Of a stretch of DNA of 64,000 bases, positions 1 through 13,060 are shown piece after piece. The position numbers and the translations under genes are program-made. Positions within the stretch are counted from its first letter, which is position 1; each line of letters opens with the position of its first letter. The DNA is from Megachile rotundata (taxonomy: Eukaryota; Arthropoda; Insecta; Hymenoptera; Megachilidae), in assembly GCF_050947335.1 (NCBI RefSeq), contig NC_134988.1, positions 8,494,001 to 8,558,000 on the forward strand. Direction: 5' to 3'. The notes below the pieces were generated by a model that worked only from the letters and a program-made list of their open reading frames with translations, did not search any database and had not been told where the DNA came from.

Positions 1-1040
1 GTTGATTGTAGAATCTATAGTTGTAGTCTAGTTAAGTGTTAGAGTTAAAATACAATAGTTAATTTTTAGTTCAACCTTAAGATTTCAATTCTGCAATTAA
101 TAATACCATTCAATTTTAATGCTACAATAAAATCTTAAGATTAAAAATTTGTAATATTAGATATTATAGTTAGAAATCGTAGGAATTTATAATTTTAGGT
201 TATATATTACATCTAAACTATAATATTAGTTATTAAAATGTTATGATTTATCATATCATATTGAATTCCCAAATTATAATGTAAATTTAGGTTTGCAACA
301 TCAGAAATGATAATTTTAGCTCAAATTTTATGATTAATATACCAGACTTTTATATCACATTAAAAATCCCAATTACACTATAAATTTAAGGTTTTAATAC
401 CGAAATTTATAATTTCATGTTATCTTTTAAGACTGTAATATCATTTCAGGGTTAAAGTCTTAAAATTCATAACAATAAATTCAACTTTTACAACCAAATT
501 TAAGAATTTATTATTGTAGGTTAGACTTTATGACTGTCATATAATTTTAATGCGAAATGTACACAATTAGTAATACGACGTTTTTGTAGCTTTTAATTGT
601 GGGATTTATAAGATTAAAGGATTGTTTTATATAATTCTACATTGGTCTTTAAAATCATAAGATAATTTTAGCTTCAAAATACAACACACAGATTTATATT
701 ATGAACTTGCAATTAAAACTTACAATTTCCCAAAAACCATTAAATATTTCATTATCATGAATATCATCAATCATCAATTATCAATTCAGCAATAGTCAAC
801 CACCGATAAAACCTTCAAACCGACATAAAATCTCCTATCACAATGTCCCAGTTACAAACCCAGTTAACCTCGCGTCGAACCCACCCAAAAATTGATGCAA
901 CTCAAAAGTTATCAATCAAGCAATCACTATCGCTAATTCCGATCCAATCCAGTGGCCACATAAATAATTCCCGAAAAGAGCAAAGGTATTTAAAATTGAA
1001 ACGAGTTTGAAATTCTAAACGGCGCATCAATATTCAAGAG
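1..1040. other. AT-rich DNA with faint periodic words, no gene
   Basis: No coding frame is recognisable. Words such as TTATAATTTTAGGTT and AAATTTAAGATT recur at irregular spacing through roughly 1-660, suggesting a very decayed tandem array. No boundary or unit length can be fixed by eye. Confidence 0.5.
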
Positions 1041-1500
1041 TAAACAAGCATAATGAAGTTTGGTCGTTATCCTTGTCATTTTCGAAACAAAATAACGCCG
1101 ACATTCCATGGCCTCCAAGCAAAACCAGGATTTTTCACGGTTAATATTTCAGGTGTTCAGCTTTCAAACGATAAATATTCAACGAGCCCGCGTCACTTTG
1201 TGCCCCATCAAACATTCAGAACAATCAGCGTCAGGTTATGTCGCGAGTGACCAGGGAAACGAAAGAAAGCCGGGTAAAATCAGGTGATTCGTCTGAAAAA
1301 TCTGTAAAGTGAACGAGAGCTGATAGCTGTGAGCGAAAGGCTCGGGAATAAGGAGAGACGTATGCGCCGAGTAGACCCGGCAAGGTTACCAACCATGTAA
1401 ATCTATGCAAATAGAGACGCTCCGGGCAAACTTGCACTCTAGGGACGGCAAAAGGACCAAAAGGTTGGATAGATCAGCCCTTACATAGCTCCTCGAAGAT
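1041..1500. other. GC-richer island, function unknown
   Basis: Base composition rises sharply here compared with both flanks. Short open frames exist on both strands (about 65 codons) but show no signal peptide, domain or familiar motif. It could be a regulatory island or an exon of an unrecognised transcript; the sequence does not decide. Confidence 0.3.
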
Positions 1501-2895
1501 GCTTTGGGGATTTCGAATCACTTGGAACGATTACTTTGGCATTTGCTTCGGATCTGCTTGCATGAGCGCGCATACTCCCTCATATCTCCACTAGATACCT
1601 AAATTGAGGTTATGAAAAAGTTACCTGTCTTCCGTTTCTAGTGTAATCCGTCGATTTTTTTATTTTTTTTTAAACTGGATAATGAGATTATATGTAGATA
1701 CGGTTATACGTAGAGTGTGTACGATTATATACTTAAACATGGTTAAGTGTAACGTGGTTAGGTTAGGTTGCTGCTTTGAGTATAATCTATAGATGCTATT
1801 TCAAGTGTAATGGATACAGTACATTTTTATTGTATTCTGAATAGTTAAGTAAGTGTTATGATATTATAAAATAAATTTCTTTTTGAACATATAGCTTGTA
1901 AAATCCTGTATAATGAAGAATGTCATACTACTCTTATGATCATATTAGGATAATCATCATAATGATATATCTATTACTGTTCTTATGATCTATTTCTATG
2001 ATATAATATCCTTGTACAACAATATTATATTATAATATTGTATATTCTACAGTACTTTCTTACATTACAAATGACATATACAGGTCGTTTCACAAATAAA
2101 GTTATTCCCAGTAACGTGCTGTTACTGAGGTAATTCTGAATGTTCTTTTCTTCACAAAAATAAAGTTTGAAACTCCATGAATTATTAATAAAAAACAGAT
2201 ACATAGAAAGAGTAAAACTAAATAATATATAATTTACAGTATTATCAATAAATATCATAAACTCTCAAATAACCTTGAAAAACAACATCATGCCAACGAA
2301 TAAATCCTCACCTAACCTAACTAACCCTTCCTAACCTACGATAAACTTCCTAACCAAACTCAGTAAACGTGAAAGAAGTTTGAAGAAACATCTTGTATCG
2401 AAATTGTACGTATCAACAGTAATATGTACATTATATTAAAATATAATCGATTACGTTTGATTGTACGAGTTCGATTTCAAGCGATTTCGACGATATCGCT
2501 TTCCTACGATCGAGTTCGTCTTTTATCTATTTACTTTTGCCTTCCAGCCGACTTTGCTTCACGATCCGTTCTTCCATTTTGTCATTTGTTCGCTCTCGCT
2601 CAATTTAATACAGCTCCATTCGAGGGAGAAAAAGGGAATACGTAGAAAGAGGAAGCGGAGCAGCCGATTTGATTTTATGGAAAGAGCAGACAGCCTGCAT
2701 GGCGAATGGATGAAATTTTGTATGAAGTTGTATCGCAATCACCTCGAGTGGATAACTTTTCTTGCGTTCGACAGTTTTGTATCTACCTTTTGTCATGTGA
2801 TCTCTCGAAACTTTTGATTATCATTTTGTTATTATAATGACTTGATTAAACTCGGTTTTTATTTCGTTGCTTCGATTGTTCTGGTATGAAGGTTG
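1501..2895. other. AT-rich spacer with a telomere-like word and a GC island
   Basis: Near 1745-1765 the motif GGTTAGGTTAGGTT occurs, and near 2309-2335 CCTAACCTAACTAACCC occurs. These are two- or three-unit matches to the arthropod TTAGG telomere repeat and are common, usually meaningless, interstitial words. Positions 2430-2820 are GC-richer and open in two + frames (73 and 118 codons), but no recognisable domain is present. Confidence 0.35.
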
Positions 2896-2897
2896 AT

Positions 2898-3121
2898 TTT
2901 GGATAAGAATATTATATAGGAAATAGAGTCAATAGACCTTGTATCCAATACCGCCATTTTGTATACAATATCCGCCATTTTGTTAACTCTTTCACCACTG
3001 ATTCATATAACTTTGGATAAGAATACCATATAGTAAATAAAGTCAATAGACTTTGTATCCAATACCACCATTTTGTATACAATATCCGCCATTTTAACTC
3101 TTTCGCCACTAATTCATATAA
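2898..3121. repeat. Direct tandem duplication, ~114-bp unit x2
   Basis: Two adjacent copies begin with TTTGGATAAGAAT at 2898 and 3012. Each contains two CCGCCATTTTGTATAC-like words and ends in ATTCATATAACTTT. A few substitutions and a small deletion separate the copies, so the duplication is fairly recent. No coding role is apparent. Confidence 0.85.
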
Positions 3122-5626
3122 CTTTAACTCTACTCTTTTAATATAAATTTCTTCATACATTAAATCAGTAATTACTGTAATTTATGAAAGACTGTTTCTA
3201 ATAATGAAAAACTATCTCCATAATGAACAATTTTGTCCACATAAGCAACACATTGGCGAACGTAATAGACCAATAAAATTGCCATAATACATTGAACAAA
3301 GTGACCGTCCGTATTGACAGACGATACAGATCGTTTCTGCTTATGTTCTCGTCAAATCCTCGTTTTCCGTTTCGTTTACCGGAAATTGATTTTCGATCTG
3401 GCATTCTGCAAGTGACACGCATCGTGAGCATCGTTCGTCTCGAGAGCGTCTCTCCAAGGAAATTGTCTGTCATTCGCCTGAAGCCACCGCCATTTTATCC
3501 TTCATTCACCTTTTGGCCATATATCGAGCGTTCGCACCTTTTTATTTCCTGCAGCAAACTGTCACCACTAGATCTATTTACAAAACACTTCCTACGATAA
3601 ATATTGACGTGGTCTGAAAGAATAACCTAACCTCGTCTTACCGAAAAATGTAAATCATAGTATTTTAACCTCAGTAATTTAACTTTAGAGTTTCATTGCT
3701 AAAGTTGTATTATAAATTCTATAATGTTAATTCTACAATATATCAATACAATATATCATACATTTTACTAATATATTATACATATATTGTTTTGCAATAT
3801 ATTATTTTTTAACAATAATAAATGTAATTAAAAGAAAAGAATGCTTGAATATAACTCAAACACTGTATTATAAAAATCCATTACCAACATATAACATCAC
3901 TAAAATTGAAATCAAGGTTTTCGTCTAACCTAACAGAGACCCAAAACATGGAACACCAACATAACCTCACAACGCGCCTTTATACCGAAAGCGAGATTTA
4001 TGCGTTAACACGTTACTCACAGGTCTGCTACATCGTATCAACATATCAAGCATCAATAACATCGTTAAACTAATTAAAGTCGAGTCCGTCGCATATTTTT
4101 AAAAAGAAATCTCTCGAGTACAATAATTTGGTCAGCCACCGTAAACACCTGGAGTTGTAGCAAGAAGCGTTCGCATCGAAACAAATACCTAACTTCACAA
4201 AACAAATGATATATCTACTTAAGCCACTCGAAATAAGCTGCGTAACTATGCCGACAAAACCTTCGTTAATTAATACGTTCGTGTATGAGTAATCTGTTCG
4301 TAGCAAGAAATAAAAATGGACGTTACGTAACGAACGCATGTTCCATCAGCGAATAAACGTAACTTACGTTGCTCGTTAACTTTAATCTTTCTGACATTGC
4401 GATCTCCGATAATTTGTTATAGCTCTTTATATGCTTTGAATACGTAAATTGGTTTCTTGTAATACTTATGTTTCTAAGAAAATTGAATACAAAGAATTAC
4501 TTTGCAAGTTTAGAAATGTATGTGTTTATAATTGCAGATCTTTAAATAAGTATGCCTCAGACGTGTAAAAAAATTTCTGTAGGTACTTTCAGATTATTGC
4601 TCGTGGCTCGTAAAAAAGTTTGTAAAATCCATCAATCTCAATAAGATATCGACACCGTGAAGACCCGTTTGATAAACATCTCAGTGGGTGATATATTTTT
4701 CAGGTTGGATGGCAAGTTGATTTTTAAAGTCAACCATTTGATAGATCTTGTAAGTTTACCTCGCGAGTAATACCATAACGCTTTGGAAATACTTGGACAC
4801 GTAAATTGATGGCTGTGCGTACTCTTATACGTAGTTTAGATAGATATCTGACCCTCTGACGGTTTATTTGTCAACTTCTTCAGAATGCGGGCTCAAGATG
4901 TCATCCTTAACTGCAGAAGTTCGCGAGCACAAGTTCGCTCTGTCCACATAACATCTACTTTAGAATGAATTTTAAGTTCCAATATTTATTTACCTTTAAT
5001 TTGAATTATTGGTAATCTGTAAGGATTTTCATGAAGCTTTCGAAGCGAAACATATTAAGTTTGCAAAGATTATAATTTCATAAATTACCCAAAATTTTCA
5101 ATAGTTTATATTTAATTTTGAGTTTATATTTAATTTGTAAATATCTTACTTTTCAAATTAGGAATTTTTAATTTTCAAATCTTTATTCAAATTAGTTAAT
5201 TTCTATGTACTTTTCAATCTCTAAACTAATAAATACAATAATTCCATTTCTGTTGCGCGTTACTATCACGGAATGTTTTCCATTCACCGATTCGCAAACA
5301 TTGAACGAAATTAAATTTTATTTCGCTCCGTGAATTCCATTACGTACTAAGAAAGACTAACGTTCAGAACTACGCGGCCATTTTGAACCCTCCGTTATGG
5401 TGTTCCCAATGCGTTTCATTTCCTCTTTGACACCGTCTATTTCGCAAATGCCCACAGAACGATTTCAGCCACTCTCGTGCCAGCTCGGATCCGCGAACGC
5501 ATCGTCGCGAAAGAAGAATATAAAAAAGAATCTGGTTGAATAAGAATGAGTCGCGAAAGCATGTTTTCCGGTCATTAGGTTCCGTTTCGTTCGCGCGATA
5601 AAAGTACGAGAAAGAGAAGTGCAGAT
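3122..5626. other. No gene recognised
   Basis: The stretch is mostly AT-rich. Two GC-richer islands (about 3290-3600 and 5390-5600) hold short open frames without recognisable domains. I see no transposon termini, RNA gene or array here. Confidence 0.4.
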
Positions 5627-6702
5627 CGTTAGCTATCTCTGCCTGTTTTGCCAGAAGGCCGATAAAGAGGACTCTTGCATAAGTAGCTTCATTAGAAATA
5701 GAAAGCTAATTTTTAAATTTAAGTCATCTGGAATTACAGATATCAACTTTGATATTTCCTATGGTTTCCTCTTCTATTTTCACATTTGTGACGTATACAT
5801 TTCATCAGAAATTACAGAGCAGGTCTATAATCGTCAATTTACATCTTTGGTGACAACTGTGTTTTAAAACAGATTTCACACAGATATCAATCTTTAATAG
5901 TTTGTAAAATCATTCAAACATAAATGCATTTGAAATTTGAAAATACAGGGGGTTATAAGGACTCAGAATCAAGACCATTATTAACCTGGAGAGATCCAGG
6001 TTCCTATCCATACAATAATCGTCTAGTTTCTCCGTCACATTGTACAGGTTCAAATCAATAGGTTCTTTACCCGCAGCAATGAGTCCATCGAGTATAGTTT
6101 ATTATTCGCATCTGCTTGCCATAACCCTTAATCTAGTAGTAGAGTCCTTTATTTGCAGTTTCCTATTCGTGTCGAGGTATCGCCCGCTTTTATTACTTGC
6201 TGCGGTCACTTTTTGGGGAACCGACTTACCGCAGTCACTCGGATTTCCATTTCCAGCCGAATTTGCGTATCCAATAGAAATTAGGAACTGTTTCCCTCAG
6301 CCTTGCTCGTAAAAATTGTACGTCCACACCGAGCCTTCGTCTTGCGAAATAAGCAATCGAACAGATGGACACGAAATGGACGGGTTGTTCACTTCGGAAC
6401 AGCATAGGATGCATAGACACAAGGTTGTTCACTTCGGAACAACATCGGACACATATAGACACGTGGTCGTTCAGTTTGGAACATCGTTGAAAATAAGTAG
6501 AAAGCACATATGGGTGTTATACAATTATTCGACATACAATCGCTTAGAAATATTAGTACTTCAAGCGACATGAACGGTGTCTAATGGCGGACGCTGGAAG
6601 CGTTTAAAGATGTATTTCGTGAAGTTAAAGATGTTTTCTACCCGTTCGTTTTATCGCGTTCGAACTGATGCTATCTCAGGATCGAACGTGTTAATAGTAT
6701 CT
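5627..6702 (+). repeat. Dispersed repeat A, copy 1
   Basis: This ~1.08-kb block reappears as its reverse complement at 39189-40278. Matching landmarks include CGTTAGCTATCTCTGCC at the start, TCTGGAATTACAGATATC near 5730, ATACAGGGGGTTATAAGG near 5947, and GAACGTGTTAATAGTA at the end. Internally, 6378-6483 contains two and a half copies of a ~43-bp unit built around GTTCACTTCGGAACA. Short frames (about 90 codons) are conserved between the copies but resemble no protein I know. It is probably a non-autonomous transposable element or a fragment of one; the class is unknown. Confidence 0.8.
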
Positions 6703-7273
6703 TAAGAAGTTAAACTCCGATTTCTGGAGAGTTGCTTCAGCTTCTGGTTTTCTAGTTGCCGAAGAAAAAGATCGATAACCATTCTATTCATTCGGTCGGA
6801 TTGACTATAGTTAAGGAAATTCGAGACCATTGAACTAAATGAAATCCAGGGGTAAATAAAATATCCATCGATATTTTAACGTTTCTGTTCGTTTCGCTAT
6901 AAGACGTAAGAAAAATCCGGCGTCTTGTTTATCCCTTCTGCTCACGGAATTGAATTTCAACGAGAAACGAGAGATCCCGGGCTAACAATAAATAGCAAAT
7001 AAGTGGTCTCATAAGAAAAAATAGGGGGAACGAAGAGAAATCAATCGTTCGTTGCGCAAAAGGATGTTTATTTTGATACTGATTGAAATCTATTCTCATA
7101 ATCAACTCCGTTTTACTTCAAAATCCTTTTAAAGACATCTTGTATCAAGAACTGCTTTCAGTAGATACTGTTGTGCATTATTATTAGTATTGTACAATAA
7201 ACTGTTTTTATTTTTTCGACACTTTTCAATGTAGAATGTTTAGTTATGTTCGAAGTTTAAATAAGAATAAATA
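6703..7273. other. No gene recognised
   Basis: The base composition is mixed and there is no coding frame of note. I see no array or terminal inverted repeat in this stretch. Confidence 0.4.
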
Positions 7274-7640
7274 AATTTAAATAATAAAATACGTATAAAG
7301 GTCTGTTGAGGTTAGACTATGTTACAAGTTAAATCGAGAATAATTACAGATAATCTTCGTTAAAGTTTCAGGTTAATTTACATAAAGTTAAGTGAATTTA
7401 ATCTTGAAGTTTTAATAAGATTAAATGGATTTAAATAATAAAATACGTCTAGAAACCTATTAAGGTTACATTAAGCAAATTTAAACTAAAGTAAGTAAAT
7501 TCAATTTAGTTAATTCATGTAATTGATTTTCAATAATATATAGTAAATTTAATCTTAAAATTTAAACGAGAATAATTGGACTTAAATAATAAAATAATGT
7601 ATCAGACTGGATCAACATTGTAGGCTAAAAATAAATTTTT
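7274..7640. repeat. Degenerate tandem repeat, ~153-bp unit x ~2.5
   Basis: The anchor TTTAAATAATAAAATACGT begins at about 7274 and 7429, with a weaker version at 7580, giving periods near 155 and 151 bp. The intervening sequence aligns loosely (GGTCTGTTGAGGTTA against ACCTATTAAGGTTA). It is an ancient, decayed non-coding duplication. Confidence 0.6.
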
Positions 7641-8353
7641 ACGTATAATGAACTGGTGTACAAAGTTAGATTAATTAGTCTATTAGTATCTAACGAGTGT
7701 AAAAATGTGATGAACTAAAGAGTGTAGTGAAGCGAAAGACTATCTTTCTCGCTCTCGAATGGTAAATATCGATCAGTAGTCTGGGCCAAATAAGCTGACG
7801 ATGAGTCCTGTTTCGTATCCGCGGAAGCCAAACCACACGAAACGACCAGATAAGCAGTCTACGAGGAAACTGCTCGAAACGGTCAGAAAAGAGCGTGGAA
7901 ACCAGATAAAAAGGGTAGAGAAAAGAGAGATAGGGTAAATTGCGTGCTGCTTTCGTCCATTTAACGCGCCATCGAAAAAATCAACGAAATGCTCTTTGAA
8001 TTTATCCGCGCCATTTTCCGAGACAATTTCTCTTCGTTTCAAATACGTTCTCGTATCCCTTTTCACTTAAATCGTTAAACATATTATTGTTTAATTAAAC
8101 TGATCCCAAAATTTAACACTTTACTCAAAATGATTTCACGTTTCACATTTTATATTATAATATTGCTGCGCTTTTACTCAATTTTTTCCATATTTTTTTG
8201 GGATGAAAAATGGTTATATTTGAAGCTTCAATATTTACTCGTTTATTTAACTTTATTTTAAATTCAAAAGTAAATGTAGACACTTCGGTTTATTATTTTA
8301 TCGTTAAACAAATGATTTTTCAAGAATAATATTTTGGGAAATAAAGCTCTGTG
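7641..8353. other. No gene recognised
   Basis: Positions 7720-8070 are GC-richer and contain a 97-codon minus-strand frame without recognisable motifs. The remainder is AT-rich. Nothing else is supported. Confidence 0.35.
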
Positions 8354-9218
8354 GATTTCCCTTTGTAAAAATGTTGTTTGAAGCTCCGTTTTTGAATTAT
8401 TAAGGAAAAACACGGACCAATCAGGGCGCGAGGATTACCACGCGTTAGATTCCTACGCTTAGAATTACCACACGTGGCATTAGTACGCGTTGGACTAATA
8501 CGCGTTGAATATCCACGCGCTAGTTTACTACGCGTTAGATATCCACACGCTGGATTACTACGCATTAGATTGCCACGCATTAGATTCCTACGCTAAGAAT
8601 TATCACGCGTTGCATTATTACGCGTTGGATTACTACGCGTTGAATATGCGCGCGCTAGATTATTACGCGTTGCATATCCACACGCTGTATTACTACGCGT
8701 TGTATTACTACGCGTTGGATTACTACGCGTAGGATTACTACGCATTGCATTATTACGCGTTAGATTACTACGCATTGCGTTATTACGCGTTGGATTACTA
8801 CACGCTGAATATGCACACGCTAGATTATTACGCGTTAAACATCCACACGATGGATTACTACGCATTAGATTGCCACGCATTAGATTCCTACGCTTAGAAT
8901 TATCACGCGTTGCATTATTATGCGTTCGATTACTACGTGTTGCGTAATTACGCGTTGGATTACTACGTGTTGCATTATTACGCGTTGGACTACTACGCGC
9001 TGAATATGCTGTATTACTACGTGTTGGATTACTACACGTAGGATTACCACGCGTTGTATTACTACGCGTTAGATTACTCCACGTTGGATAACTACGCGTT
9101 ATCCGAAGCTCCCGCTCTCGCGTCTGCACATGCATAATCCTTGCGCTCCGATTGGTCCATGTTTTTCCTTAATAATTCAAAAACGGAGCTTCAAATCCCA
9201 TTTTTGCAAAGGGAAATC
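8354..9218. mobile_element. Foldback/MITE-like element with internal 15-bp minisatellite
   Basis: The first 84 bases (8354-8437) are repeated in inverted form at the end (9135-9218). They start GATTTCCCTTTG and include GAAGCTCCGTTTTTGAATTA, with about six mismatches. The whole interior is an array of a ~15-bp unit, roughly GCGTTGGATTACTAC, with many ACGCGT hexamers. Because 15 is a multiple of three, a repetitive Tyr-Tyr-Ala-Leu-Asp frame opens on one strand and a Thr/Arg/Ser/Asn frame on the other. Both are artefacts. No transposase is present, so the element would be non-autonomous. No clear target-site duplication is visible. Drosophila FB elements have comparable architecture, but no sequence relation is claimed. 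Confidence 0.85.
8438..9110. repeat. 15-bp ACGCGT minisatellite inside the foldback element
   Basis: About 45 imperfect units alternate among variants of TTACTACGCGTTGGA, TTCCTACGCTTAGAA and ATCCACACGCTAGAT. The recurring CpG-rich ACGCGT core contrasts strongly with the AT-rich surroundings. The array fills the space between the two inverted arms. Confidence 0.9.
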
Positions 9219-10677
9219 TTATTCAGAATCACATCAGCTACCATTTCAGAGACCTACACTAATTGTGAGACTCCCTGTATGTAACATACAGAGATTACAT
9301 AAAAATTTGAACAGACTTTTCATGATATAAACTTTGTATACATATTAGAATTCAAATAATTGTAACTTTGAACTCTAAAGATCTCTTGTTTTTCCAACAA
9401 AGCACCAAACAGCAAACTCCACCGTAAGATGTCTACAAAAGCTTCTCCAAAAGGACGTTTCATTTAAAACACTTCTGAATAACGTACAGTTAATTGGTGG
9501 ATGAAAATGAAGCGTATACCCTTTCATGTACCCCTAAAGCAGAACAAGTTTTATTAAATAACGTGGACGAATTAAAGACACCCTATACATCCAAAGGCAT
9601 AAAAGCACAGCAGAATGTAAAAGAGAAAACAGGAATGGCGGATAACGAGGACTCTCTTTCATTGTATTTTTAATCTTTCTCGCCGATTGCTTGGAGCATA
9701 GCTGCAACGAATTAAGAATTATTAAATTCACCTTGGTCCTTCAATGAAAAGGATTCTATTCAAAGATGCTTGGAATAGAATCGTTTGTATATTTGCGTTT
9801 ATTAGTTTTGACCGTTTCAACGAATGAAAATGAAATTTTCTGCGATCAATTTAAACTTCATCGCAGCGCCGCGCCAATCACGGGACTTGAAATAACAATA
9901 AATGTTCCCGGTTCTCGGGGTTGACTTTCCATCGACGTGACCAATCTCGATCGCACCGCCCTTAGGCGGTTTTCGCTTTTCTTGCGAACTCTTTGTTATT
10001 TCAATCTTTATTATACGAAATTTTAATCCGTCGATGGCTCGGGTTACCGGCTGATATATTTTCATGATTTCCGAACGCGACGGATCAACTTCTGCTCCGG
10101 TAATTTAAGTTCGAGACGTATGTCGAAAAAAGTGCGAGCAACTTGCGCGAGTTTCCAAGTTTTTGCGCGTTGGAAAAATTGCGGGAGTAAATATTTTTCG
10201 ACGGTACGTGGTGACACTCGGGAACGAGCTTCGATTCGTGAACTTTCAGCCTGTTGTGAATTTTCAATACAATTTTTAGGTTTGAAAGCTACTGTGTTCA
10301 CGGTGCTTAATTTTTTCTTGGTAAAACAATCACAGGATTTTTAACGATGTTTTCACGACAGGTTGGTCGGTAAATAGATTTGTGGCTGCGGTAGGGTTTT
10401 TATATTGTTTTATAAAATTCGATTACATGTGAGAGGAAACTAAGAATTGATAGTTTGAATGTCAATAAAGAAAAATCGATAAAGGAACAAAAAGATTTTC
10501 GTTCGAGTCATTAATCCTTTGGAAAATATTTAGTGGTCAAATTTTAAACATTTCATGGTTATTTGATAGTAAATATTTATTCTTTATTCATATCTTTTTT
10601 TTAAATTAAACATTGACCTTAATGATTCGTCAAACACAACAAGTAGTGCCAGGTTTTGATACATAAAAGTTTATTAC
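9219..10677. other. No gene recognised
   Basis: Positions 9830-10350 form a GC-richer island with overlapping short frames on both strands (60-82 codons), none with a known domain. CTCCCTGTATGTAACATACAG near 9270 contains a short palindrome. The rest is AT-rich. Confidence 0.35.
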
Positions 10678-11110
10678 AATTTCATGACAGAAAAGTATCT
10701 CTAAATACCACTTGTGATGTATGAATTAAAAGCTTGAAACTTCATAAAAATGACTATAAAAACGCCTTATCAATATTCTTAATGCAAAGTGGTTAGTCGT
10801 TGGCATCAAAACAGTAGATCAGTGATGAAGAATGTATAATTAGATAGTTGACATTCGACACAATTTTATGACAGAAAATTATTGCAAAGTGAGACGTATG
10901 ATATATCAATTTAAAGCTTAAAGCATACAGAAAATGACTATAAAAATGCCTCATCAATATTCTTAATTCAAAGTGGTCAGTCGTTGGCATCAAAGCAGTA
11001 GATCAGGTATAAAGAATGTACTATTAGATAGCTGACGTTCGACACAATTTCATGACAGAAAATTATTACAAAGTGGGACGTATGATACATCAATTTAAAG
11101 CTTAAAGTAT
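10678..11110 (+). repeat. Repeat family B, forward tandem copies (183-bp period)
   Basis: Copies begin at 10678, 10861 and 11044 with CAATTTCATGACAGAAAA-type starts, giving a 183-bp period. Each continues through ATCAATTTAAAGCTTAAAG and AGAAAATGACTATAAAAA; the first two reach AAGTGGTTAGTCGTTGGC-type words. The same family recurs at 11440-11690 in reverse orientation and again at 31-35 kb. No protein is recognisable. Confidence 0.8.
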
Positions 11111-11439
11111 ACAGAAAATGACTGTGTAAACGACTCGTTAATATTTTTAATATAAAATACGTGGATCTTCGTTAAAGTGAAATGTAAGTTAAGAAAGAGT
11201 ACATTGTTCGTTGCAACGAAGAGTGATGTTATAAAATATATTTAAAAAACATTTGTATAGCCTCTTTTACTAATCTTTAAGCTTTAAATAGATAACTATA
11301 AGTGTTACTTTACGATAATTTTACGTCACAAAATCATGTACCTTACATGTTTCAAAATCAGACACTGTTCACTACAATTAACGAGCAACCATTTTGTGTC
11401 GACAATATTAAAGGTGCGTTAACACAGTAATTTTCGTTG

Positions 11440-11690
11440 AACTCTAAGCTTTAAATTGATATATCACAAGTGATATTCGGAGTAACTTTTCTGTCATGAA
11501 ATTCCATCAGACTTTACTTAATCTAATTCGATATATAAAACAACGCCTGCTTGAGGCCGACATCCAACCACTTTCTACTAAGAATATCCATAAATCTTCG
11601 ACATACTCATTTTCTGCATACTCTAAGCTTCAAATTTATGTATCACAACTGTCACTTTGTGATACTTTTCTGTCATGAAATCCCCGTTCG
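11440..11690 (-). repeat. Repeat family B, inverted copies
   Basis: TTTTCTGTCATGAAAT occurs near 11488 and 11668, which is the reverse complement of the family-B start. Each is preceded by CTCTAAGCTTTAAATTGAT-like sequence. GAGGCCGACATCCAACCAC near 11551 corresponds to the inverted TTAGTCGTTGGCATC word. With 10678-11110 this makes a head-to-head cluster. Confidence 0.7.
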
Positions 11691-13060
11691 AATTTTAGAT
11701 ATTTATAAATAGACACGCAGCGTTGTAGTGAAACGTTTTTTCATTTTTCTTTTCGTTTTTATTTCACTGAAAACCTGTACATCCTAGGCTGAACGTTCTG
11801 ACACGATTATTTCTTAAGACAATTTGCTTGGTGTTTGAACAGACAGAGAATTCAGCTCAGTTGTTCCATTCTTCCAACATTAACGGCACTTGTGTCAGTC
11901 TTCTAACTTCTCTCGCCGTTTCACGTCACGCCTCGATTATGTTAGCGTGCCCGAAAGTTGTACACCTCGAATTGAAGTTGACACAGGTGTGCTCCAGGGA
12001 CCTACAGTTTGATACATGAAAGACAGCTCTAACCGAAGTTATTCTTACAATTCGTTTCACCTCGTGCCTCGAAAAGTTGGTAAAAAATTCATGGTAAAAA
12101 GTATACCCTCGATGCTGGTTATCGTATCGTTTGCACCATGGCATCAGACATGTGGGAAACCACTGCTGTTTTGTTCAATTGCTACTAAAACGATATCTCT
12201 TTTGATATTAAGTGACTTTGACTGCTGCAGAACATTTCGTGATACTGTTTTAACTGAGTTTTAATTAAAATTTGATTACTGGGGATGGCTGAATCGATGA
12301 TTAATTAAAGAGTTAATTACGTTGATAAAATTGCGTCCGAAATATTAAATGTTAGGAAGTTTAAATTAGTTGAAAGATGAAATAGGAATTTTTAAAAAAG
12401 TAATTGAAATTAAAGTAACGTTGAAAATATTAGAAATTGTTACAAATATTAGGATTAGATAAAATTATAAATGTTAGTGTTGATGCTAAAAATGATAGAT
12501 TCTGTATACTTATTACAATTAACACAAATTAATGCAGCAGCCAACACAAATTAGAGATTTGTATGCACATATATTACAAACGCTTGAGACCATTGCATTA
12601 ACATGACTACATTGAAACTAATGCATCAACAATAACGATATTCTGAATTAATGCGTTAGAATTATAAATATCAGAGGTTATTGTTTCAAAATTGCAAGTA
12701 TTAGAAACTGCATTATAAATGTCGTAAATCGATACGCTAAAATTATAAACTGATGAGTGAACGTATTAATATTAACATACACAACTAGCACCAGAAATTG
12801 ATACCAAATTTACGTTAAAATTGTAAATGAGGCGAATTAATATCTATATAAAATTACAAATATTAGTACTTGATGTGTATGCCAGAAATCGGTTTGGTAA
12901 ATTATGAATTTATGAACACACTAATGTTACGAATATTGCAAACTCATGGCTTAAAATCACGAACATCAGAAATTGAATTGCAAGTATTATTAATTGCAAA
13001 TATTAGAGATGGATGTAATGAAAATATAATAATGTAATACAGAATAATAAATGAATATAC
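11691..13060. other. No gene recognised
   Basis: About 11820-12260 is moderately GC-rich, with overlapping short frames (63-82 codons) that resemble nothing known. Positions 12300-13050 are AT-rich with loosely recurring ATTAGAAATT and AAATTATAAATATTAG words, likely an eroded array. Confidence 0.4.

Noticed and set aside
1745..1765. GGTTAGGTTAGG as a telomeric tract
   Set aside because: Only two to three units; such words are common in insect genomes and there is no array.
6235..6507. 90-codon frame conserved in both copies of repeat A
   Set aside because: Open because of the ~43-bp internal tandem; frames are open on both strands and there is no known domain.
8505..9135. Tyr-Ala-Leu-Asp repeat frame (+) and Thr-Arg-Ser-Asn repeat frame (-)
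   Set aside because: 15-bp tandem array inside a foldback element; both strands open, no conserved protein.
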